From Solirubrobacterales bacterium (GTDB taxonomy: Bacteria; Actinomycetota; Thermoleophilia; Solirubrobacterales; 70-9): a stretch of 64,000 nt of DNA. The translations under genes and the position numbers were made by a program. Of this stretch, positions 53,154-61,866 are shown piece by piece; the stretch's first letter is position 1; every line of letters starts with the position of its first letter. Location: contig JAMLGI010000002.1 of the NCBI GenBank assembly GCA_023958085.1, forward strand, positions 62,001-126,000. The letters are read 5' to 3'. The notes under the pieces were generated by a model, which saw nothing but the letters and a program-made list of their open reading frames with translations, did no database searches and was not told the origin of the DNA.

Positions 53154-53794
53154 CCGGCCGCCAGCTTGGTCATGATCACGAGAATCGCGATCTGCATGGC
53201 GCCGGTCACCCCGGCCGTGTAGATGAACCGCTTCATCAGTTTTTCGATCACCGCCGGGTTCGGTCGCTTCTTTTTCAGTTCGAACAGGACCGCGATGTTG
53301 GCCGGTTCCAGCAGGCCGAGGGCGATCACCGCCATGATCCCGACCACGATGTAGCTGGCTACAACCCAGCCGTGGTTGTAGTAGGCGCTGTCCACCGTGC
53401 CCATGTGGACTCCGAGCTGCCAGCCGGCGGCAAGGGTGGCGGTGACCACGGTCGGCATGATCAGCACCATTTTCGGCATCAGGCTGGTGACGAACTCGAC
53501 CCGCGACGGGACCGACATCCGGCCCATGATCGGGCCGAGCACAAAGCCGAGGAAGAGGTCGATGATGGTCCAGGCGGCCCCGAAAGCGACGTGCAGGAAG
53601 ACCAGCGGCCAGAGTTCGTTGACCGCGATCGCCGCAACCAGCAGGACGAACACCAGACCGACGATCGGCAGACCCTTGAGCGGGACGATCTCGAAATCCG
53701 GCCTGGCGATCGCCGGTGGACCACCGGACGGCGGACTGGCTTCCTCCGTCGTCGGTGTCTGGCGGGCATCCGGCTCAACCGCAATCTCGGTCAC
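53150..53794 (-). CDS. Polytopic membrane protein
   Basis: A 214-residue protein: a disordered Pro/Thr-rich N-terminus (1-40) and about five helices, with His residues at helix edges (VFLHVAFGAAW, LGVHMGTVDSAYYNHGW) that could bind a metal or heme. The motif FLGFVLGPIMGRMSVPSRVEF and the Lys-rich loop LKKKRPNPAVIEKLMKRF are notable. Similar in outline to DUF2269/CopD-like proteins, but this is uncertain. Operon with the four-helix protein. Confidence 0.7.
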   Translation of the reverse strand: MTEIAVEPDARQTPTTEEASPPSGGPPAIARPDFEIVPLKGLPIVGLVFVLLVAAIAVNELWPLVFLHVAFGAAWTIIDLFLGFVLGPIMGRMSVPSRVEFVTSLMPKMVLIMPTVVTATLAAGWQLGVHMGTVDSAYYNHGWVVASYIVVGIMAVIALGLLEPANIAVLFELKKKRPNPAVIEKLMKRFIYTAGVTGAMQIAILVIMTKLAAG

Positions 53795-53850
53795 GATGTG
53801 CCGTTACCCGGCCGGACGGCGGCCCAAACACCTGCGGTCCGGCTACTGGC

Positions 53851-54348
53851 TCAGTCGCTGCCGTAGGGCGAAACGTAGTCGCCGGAGGGTGCGGCAAACC
53901 CGATCGAGAGCCGGTTCCAGCCGTTGATCGCGACGATCGCGAAGGTGAGGGCGGCGATCTCTTCCTGGTCGAAGTTCTCTTCGAGGTCCCGGTAGAGATT
54001 CTCTGGTGCGCCCCGTTCAGAGACCAGGGTGAGCGACTCGCACCAGGCCAGGGCCGCGCGCTCGGCCGGGCTGTAGAGATCGGTCTCCCGCCAGGCCGGT
54101 AGCAGGTAAAGCCGCTGCTCGCTCTCACCGCGGGCACGGGCGTCCTTGCTGTGCATGTCGAGACAGAAGGCACAGCCGTTGAGCTGTGAGGCCCGCATCT
54201 TGACCAGCTCGAAAATCGTCGGATCGAGCGCGCTTGCGTGGATGTACTTCTCGATCTCCAACAGTCCCTTCAACCCCTGGGGGGCCACGCTCGCGTACTC
54301 GAGCCGCGGGCCGTGGGCCGTTTGGGGCACTTCCGTTACGTCCGTCAC
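53851..54348 (-). CDS. AhpD-like carboxymuconolactone decarboxylase family protein
   Basis: A 165-residue protein with the peroxidase motif CAFCLDMHSKDAR: Cys59, Cys62 and His66, in the CxxC-x3-H pattern of AhpD-type alkylhydroperoxidases. KMRASQLNGCAFC and NGWNRLSIGF are typical. Likely reduces organic peroxides or acts as a redox adaptor. Start GTG 54348 has GGAGGT with a 7-nt spacer; a GTG at 54357 overlaps that site and is unlikely. A palindrome lies 27 bp upstream. Confidence 0.92.
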   Translation of the reverse strand: MTDVTEVPQTAHGPRLEYASVAPQGLKGLLEIEKYIHASALDPTIFELVKMRASQLNGCAFCLDMHSKDARARGESEQRLYLLPAWRETDLYSPAERAALAWCESLTLVSERGAPENLYRDLEENFDQEEIAALTFAIVAINGWNRLSIGFAAPSGDYVSPYGSD

Positions 54349-54374
54349 GTCGATCACCTCCGTTGTCGCAGAAA

Positions 54375-54387
54375 CCTGCCTGGCAGG
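54375..54387. promoter_or_regulatory. Candidate operator upstream of the AhpD-like gene
   Basis: CCTGCC-t-GGCAGG, a perfect 6-1-6 palindrome in the spacer between the AhpD-like gene and dinB, close to where transcription of the former should begin. Confidence 0.35.
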
Positions 54388-54503
54388 CTTTCATCTCAAG
54401 TTACTCCGATCGACTCACCGGCCCGTCCGGTCCGGGACAGGGCCTGTTCGCAGGCTCGCAGGCGGGACATCGGAACCGCCGCGGTCGATGCCACCATGGC
54501 AGG

Positions 54504-55739
54504 GTGGGTACCGCCGCGACCATCCTCCATGCCGACCTCGACGCCTTCTTCGCCTCGGTCGAGCAGCGCGACGACCCGACGCTGCGGAACCGGCCGATGG
54601 CGGTCGGCACCGGCGTCGTCCTGGCCGCCAGTTACGAGGCCCGGGCCCGCGGCGTCTTCACCACGATGAACTCCGCCCAGGCCAGACGGGCCTGTCCGGA
54701 ACTGACCATGGTCCCGCCCCGGATGGGTGCCTACTCGGCCGCCAGCCGGGAGGTCTACTCGATCTTCCGGGAGACCGTCCCGGTGGTCGAGGCGCTCTCG
54801 ATCGATGAGGCGTTTCTCGAGACACGGGGCCTCGGCCGGATCAAGGGCAGCCCCGAGCAGATCGCGATCGAGCTGCGGCGCGAAGTGCAGGACAGGTGTG
54901 GACTGAAGATCTCGGTCGGTGTCGCCCGGACCAAGTTCCTGGCCAAGGTGGCCTCCGGTGAGGCCAAACCCGATGGGCTGCTCGTGATCGAACCCGACCG
55001 GGAGGAGGACTTCCTCCATCCGCTGCCGGTCGGTCGGCTCTGGGGAGTCGGACGGGTCACTGCCGGGAAACTCGAGTCGATCGGGATCCGGCGGGTCGGT
55101 GATCTGGCCCGGGCCCGGGAGAGCACCCTGATCGGACTGCTCGGCGAGCGGGCCGGGCAGCGCCTGATCGACCTGGCCCACAATCGGGATCCGCGCGAGG
55201 TGGAGCCACGCGAGCGGCGGCGCTCGGTCGGGGCACAGGCGGCGTTCCCCTCCGGCTCACGTGGTCCGGCCGAGGTCGAGTCGCTGGCCGCATCCCTCAC
55301 CGACCGGGTCTGCGGCCGGCTCCGATCCGGGGGCCGGGCTTGCCGAACTGTGACCCTCGGGCTGCGGTTCGGTGACTTCTCCCGGGCAAGCCGCTCCCGC
55401 TCGCTGGCCCACCCAACCGACACCACTTCGGATGTTCTGGGGGCAGTCCGGGCGCTGCTTCGCGAGAGCCGTGCCGAGGCCGAGGCGAAGGGGCTCACCC
55501 TGATCGGGATCTCGCTGGAGAACCTGGTCGGCGCCGGGTCGGTCCAGCTCTCGCTGCCGCTCACCGGGGAGACTCCCGGAGCGGACGGCCGGGATGTGGC
55601 CGCACCCACCCACCGTGATCCCGCCGCTCTCGACGCCGCCCTCGACCGGGTTCGGGATCGGTTCGGAGCCGACTCGATCCGCCGGGCCTCCGGAATCGGG
55701 ACCGAGCCGGAGGTCGCCGCCCCGACTCTGCCGGAGTAG
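54504..55739 (+). CDS. dinB: DNA polymerase IV (Y-family)
   Basis: A 411-residue translesion polymerase. Catalytic acidic residues are in ILHADLDAFFASVEQ (Asp11) and SIDEAFLE (Asp101, Glu102); the fingers motif YEARARGVFTTM and the helix-hairpin-helix region LWGVGRVTAGKLESIGI follow, with a little-finger domain to the end. The C-terminal tail shows no obvious beta-clamp peptide, though QLSLPL near residue 355 fits the clamp-binding pattern. Start GTG at 54504 gives the standard N-terminus. Confidence 0.95.
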   Translation: MGTAATILHADLDAFFASVEQRDDPTLRNRPMAVGTGVVLAASYEARARGVFTTMNSAQARRACPELTMVPPRMGAYSAASREVYSIFRETVPVVEALSIDEAFLETRGLGRIKGSPEQIAIELRREVQDRCGLKISVGVARTKFLAKVASGEAKPDGLLVIEPDREEDFLHPLPVGRLWGVGRVTAGKLESIGIRRVGDLARARESTLIGLLGERAGQRLIDLAHNRDPREVEPRERRRSVGAQAAFPSGSRGPAEVESLAASLTDRVCGRLRSGGRACRTVTLGLRFGDFSRASRSRSLAHPTDTTSDVLGAVRALLRESRAEAEAKGLTLIGISLENLVGAGSVQLSLPLTGETPGADGRDVAAPTHRDPAALDAALDRVRDRFGADSIRRASGIGTEPEVAAPTLPE

Positions 55740-55769
55740 CAACCGCTCCAGCATGGTGGGCCTGCACCG

Positions 55770-55775
55770 TAGACT
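55770..55775 (+). promoter_or_regulatory. -10 box of the ABC permease gene (leaderless geometry)
   Basis: TAGACT, 6 nt before the ATG at 55782. Confidence 0.5.
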
Positions 55776-55781
55776 GGCCGC

Positions 55782-56891
55782 ATGTTCCTCGCCCTGCGCG
55801 AACTGCGCCGGAGCTGGCGCCGGTTCGTGCTGGTCGCCCTGGTGGTCGCCCTGGTCGCGGTGCTTTCAACCGTGCTCACCGGCCTCGCCAACGGTCTGGT
55901 CACCGACAACATTTCCGGCCTGCGTGCCCTGCCCCTCACCCACCTCGCTTTCTCCCCCGGATCGGATGCGACCTTCAGCCGGTCGACCCTCGGACCGAAG
56001 GCGCTGCACTCGTGGCAGCAGGAAGCCGGGGTTGAGGCCTCCCCGATCGGGGTTTCGTTCGTGAACGCGGCTTCCGCCGGCGATGGGCCGAGCATCGATC
56101 TCGCCCTGTTCGGGGTTGCTCCGGACAGCTTCCTCTATCGCGAGGCGCACAACGCCCCGGACCGGGAGGAGACCGGCGCCGGTCGCCCGCTGCACGGACT
56201 GGTCCTGTCCCATGAGCTTCAGGAGGAGGGCGTCAAGGTAGGTGACCGGTACCGGCTTGGTGGATCCGGAACCAGCCTGCCGGTGATCGGGTTCACCTTC
56301 GCCGGCACCTACGGACACGCGCCGATTGCCTACACCGACCTTGACATCTGGCGCCAGTCGGTATTCGGGAGCGACGCCGAGGGCCGGTACTCGGCGATCG
56401 CCCTGCAGCTCCCCTCCGGCTTCGACATCGGTGCCGCCGATCGTCGGGCCGGAACCGACACCGTGAGCAAGGCCGAGGCCTACCAGGGTTCCCCCGGGTT
56501 CACCGCCGAGACCACCACGATGACCCTGATCCGGTCCTTCCTGCTGGTGATCTCCGCCCTGATCGTCGGTGCCTTTTTCACCATTCTCACGATCCAGCGA
56601 ACCCGCCAGATCGGCCTGCTCAAGGCGATCGGTGCCTCCAGTGCCTATGTGCTGAGGGACGGGATCGGCCAGATCACGACCGTGGTCGTGATCGCCACCG
56701 TGGCCGGGACTCTGATCGGGGCCGGGATCATCGCGCTTCTCGGCAGCGGTGCGGTGCCGGTCGAACTAGCGGTGGGTGGAATGGTCAGGACCGCCCTGCT
56801 CCTTATCGTCGCCGGGGTTGCCGGCTCGCTGTTCGCCTTCCGGCGGGTGACCAGGGTGGAACCGGCGATCGCGCTCGGAGTTGAGTCGTGA
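55782..56891 (+). CDS. ABC transporter permease, FtsX/MacB type
   Basis: A 369-residue permease: N-terminal helix (RFVLVALVVALVAVLSTVLTG), a large extracytoplasmic MacB-like domain (about 40-235), and three C-terminal FtsX helices (LIRSFLLVISALIVGAFFTIL; TTVVVIATVAGTLIGAGII; LLIVAGVAGSLFAF). The coupling segment KAIGASSAYVLRDGI is typical. Such pairs move lipids, peptides or drugs out, or act as mechanotransmitters. Its stop overlaps the ATPase start by 4 bp. Confidence 0.92.
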   Translation: MFLALRELRRSWRRFVLVALVVALVAVLSTVLTGLANGLVTDNISGLRALPLTHLAFSPGSDATFSRSTLGPKALHSWQQEAGVEASPIGVSFVNAASAGDGPSIDLALFGVAPDSFLYREAHNAPDREETGAGRPLHGLVLSHELQEEGVKVGDRYRLGGSGTSLPVIGFTFAGTYGHAPIAYTDLDIWRQSVFGSDAEGRYSAIALQLPSGFDIGAADRRAGTDTVSKAEAYQGSPGFTAETTTMTLIRSFLLVISALIVGAFFTILTIQRTRQIGLLKAIGASSAYVLRDGIGQITTVVVIATVAGTLIGAGIIALLGSGAVPVELAVGGMVRTALLLIVAGVAGSLFAFRRVTRVEPAIALGVES

Positions 56892-57616
56892 GCTCGACCG
56901 GAAATCGTGGCCGGCCGGGGGCGATGACGCCCCCGCTGGCCCTCCGCGATCTCGAGGTCAGCGTGCCCGACGGCCGCGAACGTCGCGTCCTGCTCGATCA
57001 CACCAACCTAGAGGTCGGGGCCGGTGAAGTGGTGGTGGTCACCGGGGCCTCCGGTTCGGGAAAGTCCACCCTGCTGGCCCTGGCCGGCCTGCTTCGCCGA
57101 CCGGACTCGGGCGAGGTGATGATCTCCGGTCAGCCCACCTCGACTCTCGGCGAGCGCCAGCGGACCGATCTCAGACGCCGGGAGATCGCGATCGTCTACC
57201 AGTCGGCCAACCTGCTGCCGTCATTGACCGCGAGCGAACAGCTGGAACTGGTCGGACACATCAACCGGGAGCGGCGCGACACCTCACGGGAGCGGGCCCG
57301 GGTGCTACTGGATGAGCTCGGCCTGACCGACCGGCGCGGCCAGCTCCCCGGCAAGATGTCCGGCGGGGAGCGCCAGCGGGTCGGGATCGCCCGGGCGCTG
57401 ATGGCCGAGCCATCGGTGCTGCTGGCCGACGAGCCGACCGCCTCACTCGACCGGGATCTCTCGGTCCAGATCGCGGAGCTGCTGGCTTTCCAGACCACCT
57501 CCCGCGGTCTTGCAACCGTGATCGTCAGTCACGACGAGACCCCGCTGGAGTACGCCGACCGGCACCTCCACCTCGAGGGCGGAAAGCTGGAGGCCGTCGT
57601 CCTGAAGGACGGCTGA
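56888..57616 (+). CDS. ABC transporter ATP-binding protein, LolD/MacB type
   Basis: A 242-residue ATPase partner of the permease. Walker A is GASGSGKST (53-61), Q-loop VYQSANLLPSLTA, signature MSGGERQRVGIARAL, Walker B VLLADEPTASLD, H-loop VIVSHDE. GTG start overlaps the permease stop (GTGA). Ends 1 bp from the convergent sulfatase. Confidence 0.95.
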   Translation: MSSTGNRGRPGAMTPPLALRDLEVSVPDGRERRVLLDHTNLEVGAGEVVVVTGASGSGKSTLLALAGLLRRPDSGEVMISGQPTSTLGERQRTDLRRREIAIVYQSANLLPSLTASEQLELVGHINRERRDTSRERARVLLDELGLTDRRGQLPGKMSGGERQRVGIARALMAEPSVLLADEPTASLDRDLSVQIAELLAFQTTSRGLATVIVSHDETPLEYADRHLHLEGGKLEAVVLKDG

Positions 57617-57617
57617 G

Positions 57618-59258
57618 CTACCCGGCCCCTTTCATCCCGTCCGATGAAGTGACCCCGCAGCGCTCAAGCTCCGCCCGCAGCGCGATCCGCATCCGTTCCA
57701 ACAGTTCCCGGTCATCCGGGTCGACCGCCTCACCGGTGTCACGGTCGACCAGATTGCTGATCTGGAGCGGGTCCCGGGCCGTGTCGTAGAGCTCGTACTC
57801 CGGGGCCTCCCCCCCGGAGGGATCGACGTACTCTGCGTACATCGCGTCCGGGGTCCGCCAGGCCCTGATCCGGTTCGGCGGGGGCACCACGTTCCGGTAG
57901 GCGGTTCCGGACTGGTGGTCGTCGAAGGTGAAGAGCGACCCCTCCTGAACGGTTTCGGCTTCACCACTCAGAATCGGCACGAGGCTTCGGCCCCGGATCC
58001 CGTCTCCCTCGGTGTCGACCCCGGCCAGCCCGGCCATGGTCGGCAGGATGTCGCAGAGCGAGACCGGGGCCTCACTTTCGCGGGGTTCGGGAAAGAGCCG
58101 GGGGTTGGAGATGATCAGCGGAACGTTCAGCGTCTCCTCGTAGGCGTTGAACATCTTCTGCCTCATGCCGCCGTGGGACATCCCCATCTCGCCGTGATCG
58201 GAGGTCCGGAGGATCACCGTCCGCGAGCGGAGCGAGTTCGGCTCTTCGGGATCGCCGAGGGCCGCGATCACCCGGCCGATCTTCTCGTCCGCCAGCCGGT
58301 GGAGATGGGCGTAGAACCGGCAGTACTCGGCCTGTTCCGCCGGCGACTTGAGGCCACCGATGAAGCTCGCCTGCCCGTTCTTCATCCGGGCATGGGCCCG
58401 CGGCTTGGTGCCGAGCGGCTCGTTCACGGTAGCTGGAAGCCCGACCCGGTCCAGGTCGGACCACTCCGAGGTCGAGTAGCCGCCCTCACGAAACGACTCC
58501 GGGTAGCCGAGCACATCGTGGGGGTTGACCAGGGAGACGATCAGGGCCCACGGCGCCGGCGGGGGGTCGGCCAGGAACGCCTCGGCCTGCCGGGTGAAAT
58601 CCTCGTCAAATCCCATCCCGCTCGCTCCGGCCAGGGTGCCACCGCCGAAGTGTTCGGGCTCGATGTTCTCCCCGGCGTCGGGCGGTTCCCATCCGGTGAA
58701 GCCGAGATCATCGGCGAGCCGCCGACTGTCGGCGGAGCCCCACTCCTCCCCGACCGGCTGGGTCAGGTGCCACTTGCCCTTGAGCACGGTGCGATACCCG
58801 GCCCGCGCCAGGATCCGGGCGAGGTTTGGGGTGGCGGGATCGAGTTCGGTCTCTTCGCCACCTCCGTCGGGGCGACGGCCCGCGCCCAGCGCCAGCATCG
58901 CCAGGGCCTCTCGCAGAGTCAGCTCCCCGCGACGAACCGATCGTCCAAGGCTGCGAAGCACCCCGGGAAAGCTGCGCGGGTTGAGGCGGGCTCCGCCGCG
59001 GGTCAGGGTCAGGGTCACCCCGTGTTCGGCCGGCCAGCGCCCGGTCAGGAGCGATGCCCGGCTGGGGGAGCACATGGCGGTGGCGATCGTCGCCTGGTTG
59101 AATCGGATCCCGGTGCGAGCAAGCTCGGCGTCGGCCGGCATCAGGGAGTCGAGCCAGTCCCGGTCGTCGGGCCAGTGCATCGGCTGCCGCTGTTGGTCGG
59201 TGATTATCAGCAGGAGGTTGGGCCGCTTTTCCCGTTCTCCCGGATCCGTCTCTCGTTC
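57618..59258 (-). CDS. Sulfatase (formylglycine type)
   Basis: A 546-residue alkaline-phosphatase-superfamily sulfatase. The motif CSPSRASLLTG (Cys64) gives the formylglycine residue after modification by a maturase; metal and substrate residues appear in RPNLLLIITDQQR, KGKWHL and TSDHGEMGMSHG. No signal peptide, so probably cytoplasmic. GTG 59258 has GGAG 8 nt upstream and gives the usual short N-terminus; the frame is open to GTG 59366 (36 more residues, Ala/Asp repeat-like) without a ribosome site. Substrate (a sulfate ester or phosphonate monoester) cannot be read. Confidence 0.88.
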   Translation of the reverse strand, partial: ERETDPGEREKRPNLLLIITDQQRQPMHWPDDRDWLDSLMPADAELARTGIRFNQATIATAMCSPSRASLLTGRWPAEHGVTLTLTRGGARLNPRSFPGVLRSLGRSVRRGELTLREALAMLALGAGRRPDGGGEETELDPATPNLARILARAGYRTVLKGKWHLTQPVGEEWGSADSRRLADDLGFTGWEPPDAGENIEPEHFGGGTLAGASGMGFDEDFTRQAEAFLADPPPAPWALIVSLVNPHDVLGYPESFREGGYSTSEWSDLDRVGLPATVNEPLGTKPRAHARMKNGQASFIGGLKSPAEQAEYCRFYAHLHRLADEKIGRVIAALGDPEEPNSLRSRTVILRTSDHGEMGMSHGGMRQKMFNAYEETLNVPLIISNPRLFPEPRESEAPVSLCDILPTMAGLAGVDTEGDGIRGRSLVPILSGEAETVQEGSLFTFDDHQSGTAYRNVVPPPNRIRAWRTPDAMYAEYVDPSGGEAPEYELYDTARDPLQISNLVDRDTGEAVDPDDRELLERMRIALRAELERCGVTSSDGMKGAG

Positions 59259-59437
59259 CACCTGCCTCGCTCCAGTTCCGGGTCGCCACCCCGCATGATC
59301 GGCGTCGGCCACCTTGGCGTCGGCCACCCTATGCCATGGGTCGGCTTCTATCGCCGGCTGGGACACGCGCCGCGGCGGACGCAGGTATCGTGAGACCCGT
59401 CCTTTCGGGCCGTGGACCCGGCTGCTATTTTATCCAT

Positions 59438-59451
59438 TGACTGTGTGTAAA
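59438..59451 (+). promoter_or_regulatory. Shared motif copy 1, upstream of ferredoxin
   Basis: TGACTGTGTGTAAA, 7 bp ahead of the GGAGGT ribosome site. A nearly identical 15-bp sequence is at 61733-61747 in the regulator/TDT spacer. Likely position is around the transcription start, as expected for a repressor site. Confidence 0.4.
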
Positions 59452-59468
59452 CTCGACGGAGGTACCCA

Positions 59469-59729
59469 TTGGCTTACGTGATCAACGAGCCGTGCATCGG
59501 CACCAAAGACCACTCCTGCGTCGAGGTCTGTCCGGTCGACTGCATCCACCCCACTCAGGACGAAGCGGCGTTCGAAACCGAACCCCAGCTCTACATCGAT
59601 CCCGACGAGTGCATCGACTGCGACGCCTGCGTCGAGGCCTGCCCGGTGGATGCGATCACTCCCGAGGACCAGGTACCGCCGGAGTGGCAGAAATACATCG
59701 AGATCAACGCCAACTACTACAAGAACTGA
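59469..59729 (+). CDS. fdxA: Ferredoxin, 7Fe (3Fe-4S/4Fe-4S) type
   Basis: An 86-residue ferredoxin with eight cysteines: 9, 17, 21 and 25 in the first half and 48, 51, 54 and 58 (CIDCDACVEACPVDAI) in the second. The wide C-x7-C-x3-C spacing of the first set with Cys25 before IHP fits the actinobacterial FdxA type; the second set is a classical 4Fe-4S site. It carries electrons for redox enzymes or cytochrome P450s. TTG start with GGAGGT at 59458-59463. Confidence 0.93.
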   Translation: MAYVINEPCIGTKDHSCVEVCPVDCIHPTQDEAAFETEPQLYIDPDECIDCDACVEACPVDAITPEDQVPPEWQKYIEINANYYKN

Positions 59730-59744
59730 GCCTCGAAGCGGCGC

Positions 59745-61058
59745 TCAGACGACCGGACGGGCGTGCCTCAGCACCCGGATACCGAGCCAGGCGACCCGGG
59801 CCGCCAGAACGGAATACCCGATCAGCAGAAGCACCTGAAACGCCCGGCCGAGATCCTCGGCTCCGACAATCTGGCTGACCGCCACTCCCGCTACGCCGAA
59901 CGCTGCAACCCCGGCTAGGAGAGAGTCCCGAATCGGCCGCACCACCGGCACCGGACGCCGGTGATCCCGGGCCCGGACCAGTATCACCAGCAGATGAATC
60001 AGGGAACCGAGGACGGTCAGCCCGACCCAGCCGGCGACCAGCAGGGTTCCGGCGGCAGCCCTGCTTGAACCGGCCAGCGACCAGGCCGAACCGTCCACGA
60101 TCGTCGCGACCGCCAGAACGATCAGCCCGGCCGGCAGGAAGGGCTGGGCAGTCCCGACCACCCTGGCCGGCAGGGAGAGGATGGTCCGGGAAGCGATCCG
60201 ACAGGCGATCACGTTGACCAAGAGCAGGCCGGCCGATCCAATCAGCAGGATCCATCCGGCGATCACCAGGAAGTCAGCCGCGATCAGGTAGCCGCCGGCG
60301 AGCAGCGCCACCCCGCCGGACCAGAGCCCGAATGCCGCCGGTTGAAGCCGCTCAAAACGAAGCCTGGTCCTGGTCAGGGTGGGATAAAAGGTGTGAAGGG
60401 TGCCGATGATCGCGGCGCCGAACCAGCCACCGAGGTTGAGCACCATGTGGGCCCCGGCCAGATGCCCGTAGGGCCAGGCGATGCCCCCGGCGAGGAGGCC
60501 ACCGGCGAGAATGCCGGCCAGGAAGAAGGCCGCGGCGGCCAGATACCACCGGGTCGCCCAGGGGGTCCGGTTGAGCGAGCGCTTCTTCATCAGGACGAGG
60601 CTCCGGATCCAGGCAGTCAGTGCGGACGCGAGCAGGGCAACCGCGATGCAGATCAGAATCCTGGACCCGAGCGGGACCGCAAGCCCGAGCAGAATCGACC
60701 CCCCGTTCCAGAGCAGCAGCTGGGAGCGGACCATCCGCCGGGATGGCGGATCGATCGCGAGAAACGCTCCGGCAAAGAACTGGCCGGCACCGAGAATCAG
60801 CTGTGACACGCCCCCGAAAAAAGCGAGGTGGAGGGCCAGCCACCGGCCCTCATCCCACGGGGAGATCGCCTGGATGAGCCCGCAGAACGCGGCCGCGGCC
60901 AGAAAGACGAGACCACAGACGAAGAAGGAGCCAAGCAGGTCGGTCGGGTGGAGCTCGGCCCGGGGATACGGCTGATGGAGCGGACCGTCCGGAATTCGCA
61001 GTGGGCTGCCACCACCGGCCGGGGGGCGGTGGCCGGCCCCGGAAATGTCCGGGTTCAC
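59745..61058 (-). CDS. Histidine-rich 12-helix membrane protein (NnrS / nitrite-reductase-partner like)
   Basis: A 437-residue protein with about 12 hydrophobic helices. Conserved-looking His clusters are in LALHLAFFGGVSQLILG and HLAGAHMVLNLGGWFG...GTLHTFYPTLTRTR; similar H-x-x-LNLxGWxG...GTLxTxxPTxxRT segments occur in membrane domains found next to copper nitrite reductases and in NnrS-like heme-copper proteins of actinobacteria. Heme or copper binding is therefore suspected. GTG start overlaps the stop of the four-cysteine regulator by 4 bp, so the regulator and this protein form an operon. Family assignment is from memory of the pattern, moderate. Confidence 0.7.
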   Translation of the reverse strand: MNPDISGAGHRPPAGGGSPLRIPDGPLHQPYPRAELHPTDLLGSFFVCGLVFLAAAAFCGLIQAISPWDEGRWLALHLAFFGGVSQLILGAGQFFAGAFLAIDPPSRRMVRSQLLLWNGGSILLGLAVPLGSRILICIAVALLASALTAWIRSLVLMKKRSLNRTPWATRWYLAAAAFFLAGILAGGLLAGGIAWPYGHLAGAHMVLNLGGWFGAAIIGTLHTFYPTLTRTRLRFERLQPAAFGLWSGGVALLAGGYLIAADFLVIAGWILLIGSAGLLLVNVIACRIASRTILSLPARVVGTAQPFLPAGLIVLAVATIVDGSAWSLAGSSRAAAGTLLVAGWVGLTVLGSLIHLLVILVRARDHRRPVPVVRPIRDSLLAGVAAFGVAGVAVSQIVGAEDLGRAFQVLLLIGYSVLAARVAWLGIRVLRHARPVV

Positions 61059-61714
61059 TTCACCTTCACCAGACAGCCGGCCTCATGCGGATCGCGCGGC
61101 TCGAACCCGACCAGTTCCGCATCGCCGTCGATCTGCTCGAGCAGCCCCTCGGTCATCCCGCGGTGAAGCCCGCATACCGCTCTGGGGTTGGTCACCGCGG
61201 ATTCGACGTAGGGACAGTTCAGCAACCCGCAGGTGAACCCGGTCTCGCCGGACTCCTCGATCCGGGGTTTGAACCCGAGCGCCGCGAAGGCATCGCGGAA
61301 GGCCTGGCTGACCGATTCCCCGGCGTCCCGGGACGGGTCGGTGCGTAGCCGCCGACCGATCCGGCGACCGACCTCCTCGGCCCGACGGACCGTCTCGGGA
61401 TCATCGGGCATCACCTCAGCCAGCCAGACTGCAAGCTCGGCGTAGGCGGTCGGCCGCTCGCCGCCGGGACTCGCATCCGGCGCGACCGCCCAGCGGTCGC
61501 CCGGTCGTCCCCGACCGCCACGCTCGGTACGGCGTTCGATCAGCCCCTCCTCGGCCAGACGCTCCAGATGCCGCCTCACCCCGTTGGCGTGAAGGTCGAG
61601 CCGCCCGGCGATATCACCGGTCGAAACCGGGCGCTTGAGCTCGGTCAGGAGCTCGAAAATGCGTGCCCTGGTGGGCTGGGCGAGTACATCTTCTGACGAG
61701 TCGGGGAGATCCAT
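61055..61714 (-). CDS. Winged-helix regulator with four-cysteine C-terminus (SufR-like Fe-S sensor)
   Basis: A 219-residue regulator: winged helix (about 10-75: VLAQPTRARIFELL, DIAGRLDLHANGVRRHLERL, and wing RRTERGGRGRPGDRW), helical middle, and C-terminal part with Cys162, Cys167, Cys181 and Cys214 (FTCGLLNCPYVESAV, AVCGLHRGM, EAGCLVKV). The domain order and Cys pattern match SufR-type regulators that hold an Fe-S cluster and respond to oxygen, NO or iron. ATG at 61714; a TTG one codon earlier is also possible. It precedes a His-rich membrane protein and has a motif just upstream that also occurs before the ferredoxin gene. Confidence 0.8.
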   Translation of the reverse strand: MDLPDSSEDVLAQPTRARIFELLTELKRPVSTGDIAGRLDLHANGVRRHLERLAEEGLIERRTERGGRGRPGDRWAVAPDASPGGERPTAYAELAVWLAEVMPDDPETVRRAEEVGRRIGRRLRTDPSRDAGESVSQAFRDAFAALGFKPRIEESGETGFTCGLLNCPYVESAVTNPRAVCGLHRGMTEGLLEQIDGDAELVGFEPRDPHEAGCLVKVK

Positions 61715-61732
61715 CAAGGCCAGTTTCTCACA

Positions 61733-61747
61733 TGACTGCTGTGTAAA
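61733..61747 (+). promoter_or_regulatory. Shared motif copy 2, regulator/TDT spacer
   Basis: TGACTGCTGTGTAAA, differing from the ferredoxin copy by a single inserted C. It lies 19 bp before the regulator start and about 125 bp before the TDT transporter, so one site could serve both. Confidence 0.4.
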
Positions 61748-61866
61748 TCCAGTCGAGCGTCGGAGCGGTTCGCCGCCGGCCGTCCGGGACCGGCAGCCGC
61801 AGTAGAGGATAGTCTCTCGATGTGCTCAGAGCCAGCGGCTCGATACGAAAGCCGGAGGGGAATCAG

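Noticed and set aside
59303-59330. Short direct repeat GGCGTCGGCCACC
   Set aside because: Two 13-bp copies in the possible N-terminal extension of the sulfatase; too short and GC-biased to mean more than local slippage.
59448-59453. TAAACT as -10 of fdxA
   Set aside because: Transcription would start inside the ribosome site GGAGGT, removing part of it; the sequence is better explained as part of the shared motif.
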